From NCBI RefSeq assembly GCF_900091615.1, contig NZ_FMIA01000002.1:186001-250000 (forward strand): 64,000 nucleotides of DNA, in the 5' to 3' direction. This DNA is from Micromonospora yangpuensis. GTDB taxonomy: Bacteria; Actinomycetota; Actinomycetes; Mycobacteriales; Micromonosporaceae. Made by a program: the position numbers and the translations under genes. Positions within the stretch are counted from its first letter, which is position 1; each line of letters begins with the position of its first letter. The notes under the pieces were generated by a model. It saw only the letters and a program-made list of their open reading frames with translations, searched no databases and was not told the origin of the DNA. Shown piece after piece: positions 44,340-53,060 of the stretch.

Positions 44340-44495
44340 CCGGTCGCAGGTCCGCCCAACCCGGGCGGTAACGGCCGACACCGCCGAGTCGCCGCCCCAG
44401 GCGATCCGGGGACCCAGGTACGCCGGGGTGAATCCACAGCCACTGTGGTAGGGCGTCCCCTTCCGCCCGAACCCGTCAGCTAACCCGGTAGGCGG
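44340..44495 (+). ncRNA. ydaO/yuaA-type cyclic di-AMP riboswitch
   Basis: The leader of the second NlpC/P60 gene contains the conserved blocks of this class: GGTCGCAGGTCCGCC, a GGCGGTAACGG stretch, ATCCGGGGACCCA, GCCGGGGTGAATCC, and the 3' block CCGCCCGAACCCGTCAGC followed by TAACCCGGTAGGCGG. In actinobacteria this riboswitch controls wall hydrolase and Rpf genes and turns expression off when c-di-AMP binds. Boundaries are approximate. The AAGGAG of the gene lies 9 bases downstream of the last block. Confidence 0.85.
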
Positions 44496-44520
44496 TTCGT
44501 CAGAAGGAGTACCGAGCCCG

Positions 44521-45561
44521 GTGGCACACCATGCCCCGCGGCCACCGTCGACCCGGTCGGCCTCCGCCGACCAGGTGACGGCTGCGCCGCGCCTTCGCTG
44601 GTTCCGCTGCACCACCGTCCTCGCCGCGCTGGCGGTGACCGCCGGCATCCTGACCGGGGTGCCCGGCGCGGCCCACGCCGACCCGTCGGTGTCGGACATC
44701 GAACGCCAGATCGACCAGGACTGGAACCGACTCGAACCGATCATCGAGCGACACAACGCCGTCCGTCAGGACCTGGCCGAAAAACGCCGGGAGGCCGCTG
44801 CTCTCGGCGCCCGGATCGAGCCGCTGCGACGCCAGGTGGACGCGGCGCTGAGGAAGGTCAGCGCGCTCGCCGTCCAGGCGTACAAGGGTGAGACCGTCTC
44901 GGCGGTCAACGCGCTGCTGGCCGGCCGTACGCCGGGTGAGCTGATGAGCCGGATCGAGCTGGTCGACCGGTTCGCCCACCGGCAGCAGGAGCAGGTCCGG
45001 GCGGTACGGCTGCTCCGCGACGAGCTGGCCGCCCGCAAGGCGCCCCTGGACCGGATGATCATCCAACTCAGCCGCACCGAGGCGGGGTTGGCCGCCAGTC
45101 GGAAACAGATCGACGCCGAGATCGCCCGGCTGCAGAAACTCCGGCTCCGGGTCTACGGTCGGGGCGGCGGTGGCTCGTTGCGTCCGGCGCCCTGCCCGGC
45201 CACGTACCCGGGAGGCGCGGCCGGGAAGGCGGTCACCTTCGCCTGCGCCCAGATCGGCAAGCCGTACGTCTGGGGGGCCGAGGGGCCCGACGCGTACGAC
45301 TGCTCCGGTCTGATGCTCGCCGCCTGGGCGAAGGCCGGCGTCCGGCTGCCGCACAACGCGGCCCGGCAGCGCAAGGTGACCCCGTCGGTGAGCCGGACCG
45401 AGCTGCGCCCCGGCGACCTGGTCTTCTACTACCGCGACCTGCACCACGTCGGGATGTACGTCGGTGCCGGCTGGGTGGTGCACGCCTCCCGGGCCGGGGT
45501 GCCGGTCCGGATGAAGCGCCTCGACGACAGTCCCGTGCACAGCTTCGGCCGCCCCGGCTAG
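44521..45561 (+). CDS. Secreted NlpC/P60 peptidoglycan endopeptidase, copy 2 (riboswitch-controlled)
   Basis: The 346-residue paralogue of the preceding hydrolase has a signal peptide (TTVLAALAVTAGILTGVPGAAHA, cleaved near residue 53 and split by a short basic start), a coiled-coil domain (VSDIERQIDQDWNRLEP onward), a Gly-rich hinge near residue 217 and the catalytic domain with Cys261 (YDCSGL) and His309 (HHVGMYVG). The GTG start at 44521 follows AAGGAG. Unlike copy 1, it lies behind a c-di-AMP riboswitch, so its expression should follow osmotic or wall-stress signalling. Function otherwise as for copy 1. Confidence 0.93.
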   Translation: MAHHAPRPPSTRSASADQVTAAPRLRWFRCTTVLAALAVTAGILTGVPGAAHADPSVSDIERQIDQDWNRLEPIIERHNAVRQDLAEKRREAAALGARIEPLRRQVDAALRKVSALAVQAYKGETVSAVNALLAGRTPGELMSRIELVDRFAHRQQEQVRAVRLLRDELAARKAPLDRMIIQLSRTEAGLAASRKQIDAEIARLQKLRLRVYGRGGGGSLRPAPCPATYPGGAAGKAVTFACAQIGKPYVWGAEGPDAYDCSGLMLAAWAKAGVRLPHNAARQRKVTPSVSRTELRPGDLVFYYRDLHHVGMYVGAGWVVHASRAGVPVRMKRLDDSPVHSFGRPG

Positions 45562-45670
45562 GGGCGACCTCGCCGCCGCTGCCGGTGGTGAACCGGGGTC
45601 CCCGCACCAGGATCCCGGCCACCCCGGTCAGCCGCGGGGCCCGGGTACCCGCCGCCCGGCGGGGCCCTGT

Positions 45671-45703
45671 GCGCCGCCCCCGCCGGTCCCGCGGGGGCGG
45701 CGC
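45671..45703. terminator. Bidirectional terminator between NlpC/P60 copy 2 and dcd
   Basis: GCGCCGCCCCCGC (45671-45683) pairs perfectly with 45691-45703 around a 7-base loop between the two convergent genes. Confidence 0.75.
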
Positions 45704-45752
45704 CGGGTCCCGTCGAGGCTCGGCGTCCCGTCGGCGCTCGGCGTTTCGCCGG

Positions 45753-46331
45753 TCAGCGGGTGGGCCAGGTCTGCCAGCTCTGCCAGGAACGGCTCGGGGT
45801 GGGGCCCCGCTGGCCCTGGTACCGGGAGCCGTACCGGGCGGAGCCGTAGGGATGCTCGGCGGCGGAGGAGAGCCGGAAGATGCAGAGCTGGCCGATCTTC
45901 ATGCCCGGCCAGAGGGTGATCGGCAGGTTCGCCACGTTCGACAGCTCCAGCGTGACGTGGCCGGAGAAGCCCGGGTCGATGAAGCCGGCGGTCGAGTGGG
46001 TGAGCAGCCCCAGCCGGCCCAGGCTCGACTTGCCCTCCAGTCGGGCGGCGAGGGTGTCGGCGAGGGTGACCACCTCAAGCGTGGAGGCGAGCACGAACTC
46101 GCCGGGGTGCAGCACGTACGGCTCCCCGTCGGGCACCTCGACCTCGGTGGTCAGGTCGTCCTGCTGCTGCGCCGGATCGATGTGGGTGTACAGGTGGTTG
46201 TTGAAGACCCGGAAGAGCCGGTCCAGGCGTACGTCGATGCTGGACGGCTGCAACAACTCGGGCTCGAACGGCTCCAGCGCGAGCGTGCCCGCCTTGATCT
46301 CGTCGAGCAGGTCGCGGTCGGAGAGGAGCAT
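45753..46331 (-). CDS. dcd: dCTP deaminase
   Basis: The 192-residue trimeric enzyme makes dUMP or dUTP from dCTP for thymidylate supply. It starts [15 protein letters not shown] and has PSSIDVRLD near residue 29, [20 protein letters not shown] near residue 98 with the catalytic Glu in HVTLELSN near residue 128, and GQLCIFRL. Mycobacterial Dcd is bifunctional (deaminase plus dUTPase), and this sequence has the same core, so bifunctionality is likely but not proven. Start ATG 46331. Confidence 0.95.
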   Translation of the reverse strand: MLLSDRDLLDEIKAGTLALEPFEPELLQPSSIDVRLDRLFRVFNNHLYTHIDPAQQQDDLTTEVEVPDGEPYVLHPGEFVLASTLEVVTLADTLAARLEGKSSLGRLGLLTHSTAGFIDPGFSGHVTLELSNVANLPITLWPGMKIGQLCIFRLSSAAEHPYGSARYGSRYQGQRGPTPSRSWQSWQTWPTR

Positions 46332-46429
46332 CGGATCACCTTAGCGACCGCCGGACGCGGAACTCGATCCGGTGCCGGTGACCAGCGCGTCGGGTCGCTT
46401 GTCGTACACGTGTTCGATAAGATGTCCAC

Positions 46430-46993
46430 ATGGCATCCTGGTCCGAATTCGCCGCTGACGAGCCTCGCCTCGCCGACGGGATCCGCGTTCTCATGCAGCA
46501 GTACGGGCCGGGCTTCGGCTACCTGGCCACCGTCCGCGCCGACGGTGGGCCCCGGGTGCACCCGGTCTCCCCGGTGATCACCGACGAGGGGCTGTTCTGC
46601 TTCGTCATCGACTCACCCAAGCGCCGCGACCTGGAGCGCGACGGGCGTTACGCGCTGCACTCGTTCCCGCCGGAGGAGAGCGACGACGAGGCGTACGTCG
46701 CCGGCCGCGCCCGCCCGGTGACCGACCAGCGCCGGGTCGCCCGGCTGGCCGAGATCGGGCGGGCCGCGCCGCAGGTCGACTGGCGGCTCTTCGAGTTCAC
46801 CGTCGACGTGGCGATGCTGGCCCGGCACGGGCAGGGCCAGGCGGTGCCGGGTCAGGCCCCTGAGCGCCCGGCGGTGCAGGTCTGGCTCGACCCGCACGGC
46901 GGTGCCGGCGCCACCCGCCTCGTCACCGCCGACGTGCCGGACCAGTGGGCCGGTCGACGACGCGACCGTGACCCGCACTACTCCGCCGCCTGA
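46430..46993 (+). CDS. Pyridoxamine 5'-phosphate oxidase-like (PPOX) protein
   Basis: The 187-residue flavin-binding split-barrel protein has GFGYLATVRADGGPRVHPVSP near residue 25 and FCFVIDSPKRRDLERDGRYALHSF split over residues 51-80. These are typical of PPOX proteins that bind FMN, F420 or heme. The exact substrate is unknown. There is no ribosome binding site before ATG 46430. A TAAGAT hexamer ends 6 bases before it, which suggests a leaderless transcript. Divergent from dcd. Confidence 0.82.
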   Translation: MASWSEFAADEPRLADGIRVLMQQYGPGFGYLATVRADGGPRVHPVSPVITDEGLFCFVIDSPKRRDLERDGRYALHSFPPEESDDEAYVAGRARPVTDQRRVARLAEIGRAAPQVDWRLFEFTVDVAMLARHGQGQAVPGQAPERPAVQVWLDPHGGAGATRLVTADVPDQWAGRRRDRDPHYSAA

Positions 46994-47071
46994 CGGCGGA
47001 TATCCGCCGTGCGCCGCGCCGCCGGGTGCCGGCCCCGTCGTGCGGAGCCGGCACCACGGGCACAACCCCGG

Positions 47072-48052
47072 TCAGACCGCCCGGTACGCGCTCCACGCGC
47101 TGCTCATCCGGCTCGCCTGACCAGCGGTGAACTGGTACATGCACGAGTCGTAGCTGTAGTCCATGAAGTTGGTGATCGGGTCGAGCCCCGCCGCGCTGCA
47201 GGTGTCCCGGCCGGTCGGGCAACCCGAGGCCGCCGACGCCTCGGCCGGGGTGTCGCTGACGCTGTCACCCGTGCTGGAGCAGCCGCCCTGGAAGGTGTGG
47301 TACAGGTTCAGCCAGTGCCCCACCTCGTGGGTGCCGGTGTCGCCCTGGTTGTAGTTGGTGGCGGTGCCACCTGGCAGTGACTCGCTCAGAACCACCACGC
47401 CGTCCATGGTGCTCAGCGTGCGCTGCGGGAAGGTCGCCCAGCCCAGCAGGTTGTTGCTCAGCTGGCCGAGGTAGATGTTGAGGGTGTTCTTGCCGCCCGT
47501 ACGCAGCGAGGACTTCATCGACCGCTCCGCCGAGGAGCCCTGCCTGATCGGATACCACGCCGAGTTGGTGACCCGGTTGATCTGCTGCAGCTGGAACCCG
47601 AACGCGGTGGACGCCCCGCCGGTGGCCCCGCTGAACGCCTGGTTCAACACGCTGATCTGCGAGTTGACCATCGAGTCCGGGATGTTGCCGCCGGCCCGGG
47701 TGCTGTCCCGCTGGATCACGTGCACCACCACCGGGATCGTGATGGCGGCCAGCGGACCCACGATCGCGTTACGCGAGGAGGCCCGCTCCCGCAGCGCGGC
47801 GGCCAGGTCGGCCTCCCGCGCCTGCACCTGCGCGGCGGTCAGCTCGTTGGGCTCCTGCGCCGCCACACCACCCGGCCTGATCCGGGCGTCGGCATGGCTC
47901 TCCGCGGGCTCGACGCAGACCTCGTCGGCTGCGGCGGGTACGGCGGCGACCGCGGGTGCCACACCCACGGCGGCGGTGCTGAGCAGCAGCGCCAAGGTCG
48001 TCGAGGCGACACCGGCGGCACGCCGGGTCAGCAGGGAGGGACGGGGTCCCAT
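47072..48052 (-). CDS. Secreted M43 zinc metalloprotease (cytophagalysin type)
   Basis: The 326-residue precursor has a signal peptide (LALLLSTAAVGVAPAVAA, cleaved near residue 42), a short pro-region and the catalytic domain with zinc motif His242-Glu243-Val-Gly-His246 and third ligand His252 (HEVGHWLNLYH). The Met-turn NFMDYSYDSCM is near residue 300. Paired cysteines (CSSTGD, CPTGRDTC) suggest disulfides. These enzymes degrade extracellular protein. I chose ATG 48052 because AGAGGTG lies upstream. It ends about 80 bp from the convergent PPOX gene. Confidence 0.92.
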   Translation of the reverse strand: MGPRPSLLTRRAAGVASTTLALLLSTAAVGVAPAVAAVPAAADEVCVEPAESHADARIRPGGVAAQEPNELTAAQVQAREADLAAALRERASSRNAIVGPLAAITIPVVVHVIQRDSTRAGGNIPDSMVNSQISVLNQAFSGATGGASTAFGFQLQQINRVTNSAWYPIRQGSSAERSMKSSLRTGGKNTLNIYLGQLSNNLLGWATFPQRTLSTMDGVVVLSESLPGGTATNYNQGDTGTHEVGHWLNLYHTFQGGCSSTGDSVSDTPAEASAASGCPTGRDTCSAAGLDPITNFMDYSYDSCMYQFTAGQASRMSSAWSAYRAV

Positions 48053-48348
48053 GGGCCCACCTCTTTCTGGCGACGCGACCGGGGGTGTGTCGCGTCGGGG
48101 CGAAAACGTGGGCCAGACGTTACAACCCATCCAAGTATTTGAGAACGTCTAAATGTTGCCGGCGTGAAACTTCTTGCCGGTGAGCCCTCCGCCGTGGGCT
48201 CTGGAGGTGGGGCTGTCGAGGGGCTCTGGGTTGGAGCCGCCGAAGGGCCGGGGATGGGGGCCGCCGAAGGGCCGGGGGCGGGGCGGTCCGGCTCGTCCGG
48301 GGGCGGCTGCTGCGTGGTGGGGGTGACTCAGGTACAGTGGTGCCGCCT

Positions 48349-48422
48349 GCGGGTGTAGTTCAATGGCAGAACATCAGCTTCCCAAGCTGACAGTGCGGGT
48401 TCGATTCCCGTCACCCGCTCCA
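48349..48422 (+). tRNA. tRNA-Gly (anticodon CCC), CCA encoded
   Basis: GCGGGTG pairs with CACCCGC, the discriminator is T and CCA is encoded (48420-48422). The anticodon arm TCAGC-TTCCCAA-GCTGA gives anticodon CCC. The T-arm GCGGGTTCGATTCCCGT is canonical. A terminator follows. Confidence 0.95.
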
Positions 48423-48427
48423 GCGTG

Positions 48428-48465
48428 AAGGCCCTGACCAGGATGTGAATCCGAGTCAGGGCCTT
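48428..48465 (+). terminator. Terminator of tRNA-Gly
   Basis: AAGGCCCTGAC (48428-48438) pairs perfectly with GTCAGGGCCTT (48455-48465), 6 bases after the tRNA. It may also stop the convergent ABC operon. Confidence 0.8.
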
Positions 48466-48502
48466 CGATGTTCTGACACCCGGGCGCGAGTGCAGTCCGA
48501 CG

Positions 48503-50275
48503 TCAGCCGTACGCCTGCGCCTGCTCCCGATACAGCTGCGCGTACCGGCCACCGGCGGCCAGCAGGCTGCGGTGATCTCCGGTCTCGACGACCTGGCCCT
48601 GCGCCAGGACGACGATCAGGTCGGCCGACGCGACGGTGGAGAACCGGTGCGAGATGAAGACCGTGACCGCGCCGCTGGCCTGACCGGCCTGCTTCGCCGT
48701 CGTGGCCAGCCGTTCGAACAGCAGGTGCTCAGCCTGCGGATCCAACGCCGAGCTGGGCTCGTCGAGCACCAACAGCAGCGGAGTACGCCGCATGAACCCC
48801 CGGGCCAGGGCCAGCTTCTGCCACTGCCCCCCGGACAGTTCCGTACCGGCCGCGTACGCCGTGCCCAGCGTGGTGTCCAGCCCCGCCGGCAGCTGCGCCG
48901 TCAGGTCGGCCGCGTCGGCGCGGCGCAGCGCCTCCCGCACTGCGTCGTCGTCGTCCAGCCGCGGCAGGTCACCCAGACCGACGCTGTGCCGGGCCGACAA
49001 CTCGAACCGGACGAAGTCCTGGAAGCCGACCGCCATGCGCTCCCGCCACCGGTGCACGGGGAACCGGCGCTGGTCCACCCCGTCGATCAGGATCCGGCCG
49101 GCGGTCGGCTCGTACAGCCCGCACAGCACCTTCACGAAGGTCGACTTGCCGGCGCCGTTGTCGCCGATCACCGCCACGGTCGAACCGGCCGGCAGGCTCA
49201 CCCGGACCTCGCGTAGGGCGGCGCGGTCCGCGCCGGGATGGACGAACGACACCCCGTCGAAGGTGATCCCCTGCGTCAGGCGCGGCGGCGGATCGCGGTC
49301 CGCGTCGCTGGTCGGCGGCAACAGTTCGGCCCGCAGCTCGTCGACGTGCCGGTACGCGCTGGCGATTCGGTACAGGTCCCGCACCAGCGCGACCGCGGCG
49401 GTGATCTGGTGGTTGACCTGCATGGCCAACGCGACCACCAGCACGACGCCGCCGAGGTCGCCACCGCCGACGACCGCCTGGCGGACCGCGACCAGGACGG
49501 CACCGCAGTAGGCCAACGCGAAGAGTCCCTGACCTGCGGCACGTACCCAGGCCGACCGCAGGTGCCCGGCCCAGAGCCGGTCGGTGGCGGCCCTCCAGAG
49601 GGTGTCGTGGCGGCGGCGCAGCTGCGCACCGAGCCCGAAGATCCGCAGCTCACCCGCGTACCGCACCGAGGTGCTCAACCCGAAGAGGTTGCGGGCGACC
49701 CGGGTGTTCTCGGCCGACCCGGTGCGGGCCCGGTCCTGGATCCGCTCGGCCAGCCGGGCGGCGATCAGGGGCGGCGCCACCGCCAGCGGGAACAGCAGCA
49801 GCAGCGGGCTCACCTGCGCCAGCAGTACGACGGTGACGGCCATCGCGACGGCCAGCCCACCGAGGCTGAGCACGGCGCCGAGCCCGGTGTGGAACTGCCG
49901 GGTCTCCCGCTGCAGGACGGTGAACCGGTCGGCGAGATCGGGCCGTTCGTGGTGCGCGATGCCGGGCGGCCCGTGCGACAGGTCGGCCAGTTCCCGGTCG
50001 AAGTCCAGCTCGGTGAGCTCGGCCAGTTCGAAGTAGGCGACGTGGCTGAAGTGCGCGCAGACCAGCGCCGCGACCGCGGCCACCGCCACGGCCAGACCGG
50101 CGAGCGCGGCCGAGGTGGTGTTGCCGGCCACCACCTCCCGGGTCAGCGAGGCGAGCCCGACCGCGACGAGCGGGGTGGCCACCGCCCCGACGACGGTCAG
50201 CGCGCCGGCGGTCAGGGTCCGGCCACGGCTGGCCCGCCACGCCGTCCCCAGCATCCGGCCGATCGCCCGGATCAC
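48503..50275 (-). CDS. ABC transporter, fused permease/ATPase (second of a pair)
   Basis: The 590-residue half-transporter has six membrane helices in residues 10-300 and an ATPase domain with Walker A GDNGAGKST near residue 359, signature LSGGQWQKLALAR near residue 463, Walker B LLLVLDEPSSALD and the His of ISHRFST. It probably forms a heterodimeric exporter with the preceding gene. GTG 50275 overlaps that gene's stop (GTGA). The SGGQW signature is common in exporters beside peptide or small natural-product genes. It is the last gene of the five-gene operon. The tRNA-Gly terminator lies just downstream in convergent orientation. Confidence 0.88.
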   Translation of the reverse strand: MIRAIGRMLGTAWRASRGRTLTAGALTVVGAVATPLVAVGLASLTREVVAGNTTSAALAGLAVAVAAVAALVCAHFSHVAYFELAELTELDFDRELADLSHGPPGIAHHERPDLADRFTVLQRETRQFHTGLGAVLSLGGLAVAMAVTVVLLAQVSPLLLLFPLAVAPPLIAARLAERIQDRARTGSAENTRVARNLFGLSTSVRYAGELRIFGLGAQLRRRHDTLWRAATDRLWAGHLRSAWVRAAGQGLFALAYCGAVLVAVRQAVVGGGDLGGVVLVVALAMQVNHQITAAVALVRDLYRIASAYRHVDELRAELLPPTSDADRDPPPRLTQGITFDGVSFVHPGADRAALREVRVSLPAGSTVAVIGDNGAGKSTFVKVLCGLYEPTAGRILIDGVDQRRFPVHRWRERMAVGFQDFVRFELSARHSVGLGDLPRLDDDDAVREALRRADAADLTAQLPAGLDTTLGTAYAAGTELSGGQWQKLALARGFMRRTPLLLVLDEPSSALDPQAEHLLFERLATTAKQAGQASGAVTVFISHRFSTVASADLIVVLAQGQVVETGDHRSLLAAGGRYAQLYREQAQAYG

Positions 50276-52134
50276 GCCCGCACCTGGCCGAACCGGGCGG
50301 CCTGCAACCGGAACATGCCCGCGTAGCGGCCCTGTTGAGCCAGCAGCTGCGCGTGGCTGCCCTGCTCGGCGACCCGACCGCCGTCGAGCACGACGATGTG
50401 GTCGGCGCGCCGCACGGTCGAGAACCGGTGGGAGATCAACACCGTCGTCGCCCCACCCACCAGGTCGGTGAACTCGTCGAAGAAGCGCGCTTCGCTGCGG
50501 ACGTCCAGGCTCGCGGTCGGCTCGTCGAGCACCAGGATCGGGCAGCCGTGCCGCAGCGCGAACACCGCGCGGGCCAGGGCGATGCGCTGCCACTGGCCCC
50601 CGGAGAGCTGCACCCCGCCGCCGATGTGCCGGGCCAGCGGCGCGTCCGGCCCGCCGGGCAGCCGGTCCAGGTCCGCCGCGATGCCGGCGGCCTCTGCGGC
50701 GGCGCGGATCCCGGACTGGTCGTCGATCGCCCGCACCGCACCGAAGCCGATGTTGTCGGTGGCCGAAACCTCGTACCGGGCGAAGTCCTGGAAGATGACC
50801 GCGAGCTTGCGCCGCCAGGCGTCCAGCGGATAGTCGGCGATGTCGGTGCCGTCCAGCCGCACCGCCCCCTGGTCCGGGGCGTGCAGCCGGGCGAGCAGTT
50901 TGACGATCGTGGACTTACCGGCTCCGTTCGCCCCGACGATCGCCGTGCACTGTCCGGCGGCGAGGGTGAGGTCGAGGCGGTCGAGCACGGCTTCCCGGCG
51001 CCCCGGGTAGCGGAAGGTCACCTGGTCGAAGTGAATCCCGTCGCGAGGGTCGGGCACGCGGGACTGCGCCGGGTCCGGGATTCGGGGGGTGACCGTGGCA
51101 CCACCGGTGCGCGGCCGGTCCGGGACCTTGGCCACCTCGGTCCGGAACCGCCGCACCGCGTCGTACGCCCGCATCCCGACTGTGACCTGCAGGTCGGTCT
51201 CCGGGTAGAACTCCCCCAGCCGGACGGCACCCAGCGTGGCCTGGGTGACCAGGAAGAATCCGGTGAGGCTCAGCGCACCCGACGCGGTCGCGCCCAGCCC
51301 GGCGAGGACCCCGCCGACCGCCACCACGCCGACTGCGGTGACCAGGTAGAACGGTCCCAGGTAGGCCTTCCGGCGGGCGGCCCACACCGGCGTCAGCCAG
51401 GCCCGGTACGCCGCGCCCAACTCGTCCCACAGCCAGCCTCGCAGGCCGAAGACCCGGATCTCCGGGCCGGCGCCCGGCTCGACCGAGAGTCGGCGCAGGT
51501 AGTCGACGCGCCGCTCGGCGCCGTCCAGCGCGGCCCGGGCCTCGGCGTAGCGCCGCAGCCCGCGCCGCTGCGCCCGACGGAACAGCAACACGACCGCGCC
51601 GAGGACGAGCCCGGCCCACCAGGCGAACAGCACCGCCACCGCCAGGCAGTAGCCGAGCCACTCGACCACCCGGGCCAGCAGCGCGAACGCGCCGGCGGCC
51701 GCCTGGCCGGGGCTGCGCACCCCCTCCTCCAACTCCCGCACCGCCGTCCGCAGCGCGTCGGTGACCCGCGGGTCGGTCAGCGGCACGAGGTCGTCGGTGC
51801 CGAGGGCCGCAGCCATCAGGTCGTCGATCAGGACACCGTCGATCCGCCGGGCGAGCAGCTCACCCACCGCGTCCCGCAGCGGGGTCAGCGCCTCCCGCAG
51901 CAGCAGGGCCCCCACCGCCACCGCGAAGTTGGTGACCAGCAGTCGCTGGGTGGAGGCGTTCCAGCCGGCGTCGGCGACCTGCGGCACCGCGCCGAGCAGC
52001 CGGCTGCTCGCCACCACGAACACGATCGGCAGTACGCCGACTGCGGTGTTCAGGACAAGCAGGGCGGTCACCGGGCCGGGGCCGGCCAGCGGCGCGAGCC
52101 GCAGGGCCCGCGCCGGGGTCCACTGGCGGATCAC
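50272..52134 (-). CDS. ABC transporter, fused permease/ATPase (first of a pair)
   Basis: The 620-residue half-transporter has membrane helices between residues 15 and 310. Its ATPase domain has Walker A GANGAGKSTIVKLL near residue 395, signature LSGGQWQRIALAR near residue 515, Walker B ILVLDEPTASLD and ISHRFST. Both ATPase sites look intact in each subunit. The cargo is unknown; neighbours (two glycosyltransferases and a PLP decarboxylase) suggest a glycosylated amine or related small molecule. It overlaps the GT2 stop by 4 bases and the second ABC gene by 4 bases. Confidence 0.88.
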   Translation of the reverse strand: MIRQWTPARALRLAPLAGPGPVTALLVLNTAVGVLPIVFVVASSRLLGAVPQVADAGWNASTQRLLVTNFAVAVGALLLREALTPLRDAVGELLARRIDGVLIDDLMAAALGTDDLVPLTDPRVTDALRTAVRELEEGVRSPGQAAAGAFALLARVVEWLGYCLAVAVLFAWWAGLVLGAVVLLFRRAQRRGLRRYAEARAALDGAERRVDYLRRLSVEPGAGPEIRVFGLRGWLWDELGAAYRAWLTPVWAARRKAYLGPFYLVTAVGVVAVGGVLAGLGATASGALSLTGFFLVTQATLGAVRLGEFYPETDLQVTVGMRAYDAVRRFRTEVAKVPDRPRTGGATVTPRIPDPAQSRVPDPRDGIHFDQVTFRYPGRREAVLDRLDLTLAAGQCTAIVGANGAGKSTIVKLLARLHAPDQGAVRLDGTDIADYPLDAWRRKLAVIFQDFARYEVSATDNIGFGAVRAIDDQSGIRAAAEAAGIAADLDRLPGGPDAPLARHIGGGVQLSGGQWQRIALARAVFALRHGCPILVLDEPTASLDVRSEARFFDEFTDLVGGATTVLISHRFSTVRRADHIVVLDGGRVAEQGSHAQLLAQQGRYAGMFRLQAARFGQVRA

Positions 52135-53039
52135 GGGTTGGCGCCCAGCACGTCGGCGCAGCGGGGGAGGTCGAGGTGATCCGCCACCTGGTCCAGGTTG
52201 AACGGGTTGATGGTCGGGATCGCGGGGAGCAGCCGGACGGTCGGGGTGTCGTACTTGGCGGCGATGTAGCAGTAGTTCGGCACCAGGGTGGTCAGGTTGT
52301 CCGCGAAGAGCTTGTCGTGCGGATAGTGCAGCGAGGCCGCCGCCCGATCGACGACGAACCGCGCCCCGGCCAGGTGCAGCCGGATGCCCAGGTCGACGTC
52401 CTCCCCGCCCCAGCTGCGGAAGGTCTCGTCGAAGGCGCCGACCTCACGCAGCGTCGCGGTGCGCACGGAGACGTTGCAGGTCCAGAAGACCGTCCAGGGT
52501 GCCCGGAGCGTCGCGATGTCGTCGTCGTGGCTGCGGTAGAAGTCCTCCCGCATGTCGGGCCAACGGCCGTCGGCCGCGAGGGCCTTGATTGCGGCGTCCG
52601 CGTCGGTCGGATCCACCAACCCCCGGATCGCCTCGGCGTCCTCGTTGTCCAGGTTGAAGCCGTAGACGTAACCGATGACCGCCTGTGGTGGTCCGTCGGC
52701 GGCGTGGCTGTCCAGGTGGGCGCGGAGGCACCCGGAGTGCGGCAGTACCCCGGAGTCGAGCAGGACGCAGACGTCGTTGCGGGCCGCGTTGATTCCCACG
52801 TTGCGGGCGGCGGCGACGCGGTAGCCGTCGTCCGGCTGGAAGTGGTAGCTCAGGTCGAGCCGGTCCCGGTACGCCTCGACGACGGCTGCGGTGTCGTCAC
52901 TGGATCCGTCGTCGACGACGACGACCTCGAACCGGTCCGCCGACAGGTCCTGGCGGGTCAGCGCGGCCAGGGTGTACCCGAGCAGCTGAGCCCGGTTGTA
53001 CGTGGGGACGACCACGGTGGCGGTAAGCGATTGCGCCAT
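52131..53039 (-). CDS. GT2-family glycosyltransferase
   Basis: The 302-residue GT-A enzyme begins with TATVVVPTYNRAQLLGYTL and VVVVDDGSSDDTA near residue 39, the nucleotide-sugar site. RVAAARNVGINAARNDVCVL near residue 73 leads to LLDSGVLPH, where many GT2 enzymes have DDD or DxD. The acceptor region has FRSWGGEDVDLGIRLHLAG near residue 208, with the catalytic ED pair. It lacks membrane helices, so it is probably cytosolic. It starts at ATG 53039 with a GGAGAGAG site. It sits 21 bp after the decarboxylase gene and overlaps the ABC gene, so it probably decorates the exported compound. Confidence 0.87.
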   Translation of the reverse strand: MAQSLTATVVVPTYNRAQLLGYTLAALTRQDLSADRFEVVVVDDGSSDDTAAVVEAYRDRLDLSYHFQPDDGYRVAAARNVGINAARNDVCVLLDSGVLPHSGCLRAHLDSHAADGPPQAVIGYVYGFNLDNEDAEAIRGLVDPTDADAAIKALAADGRWPDMREDFYRSHDDDIATLRAPWTVFWTCNVSVRTATLREVGAFDETFRSWGGEDVDLGIRLHLAGARFVVDRAAASLHYPHDKLFADNLTTLVPNYCYIAAKYDTPTVRLLPAIPTINPFNLDQVADHLDLPRCADVLGANP

Positions 53040-53060
53040 GGCGGGTTGCTCTCTCCTGTC

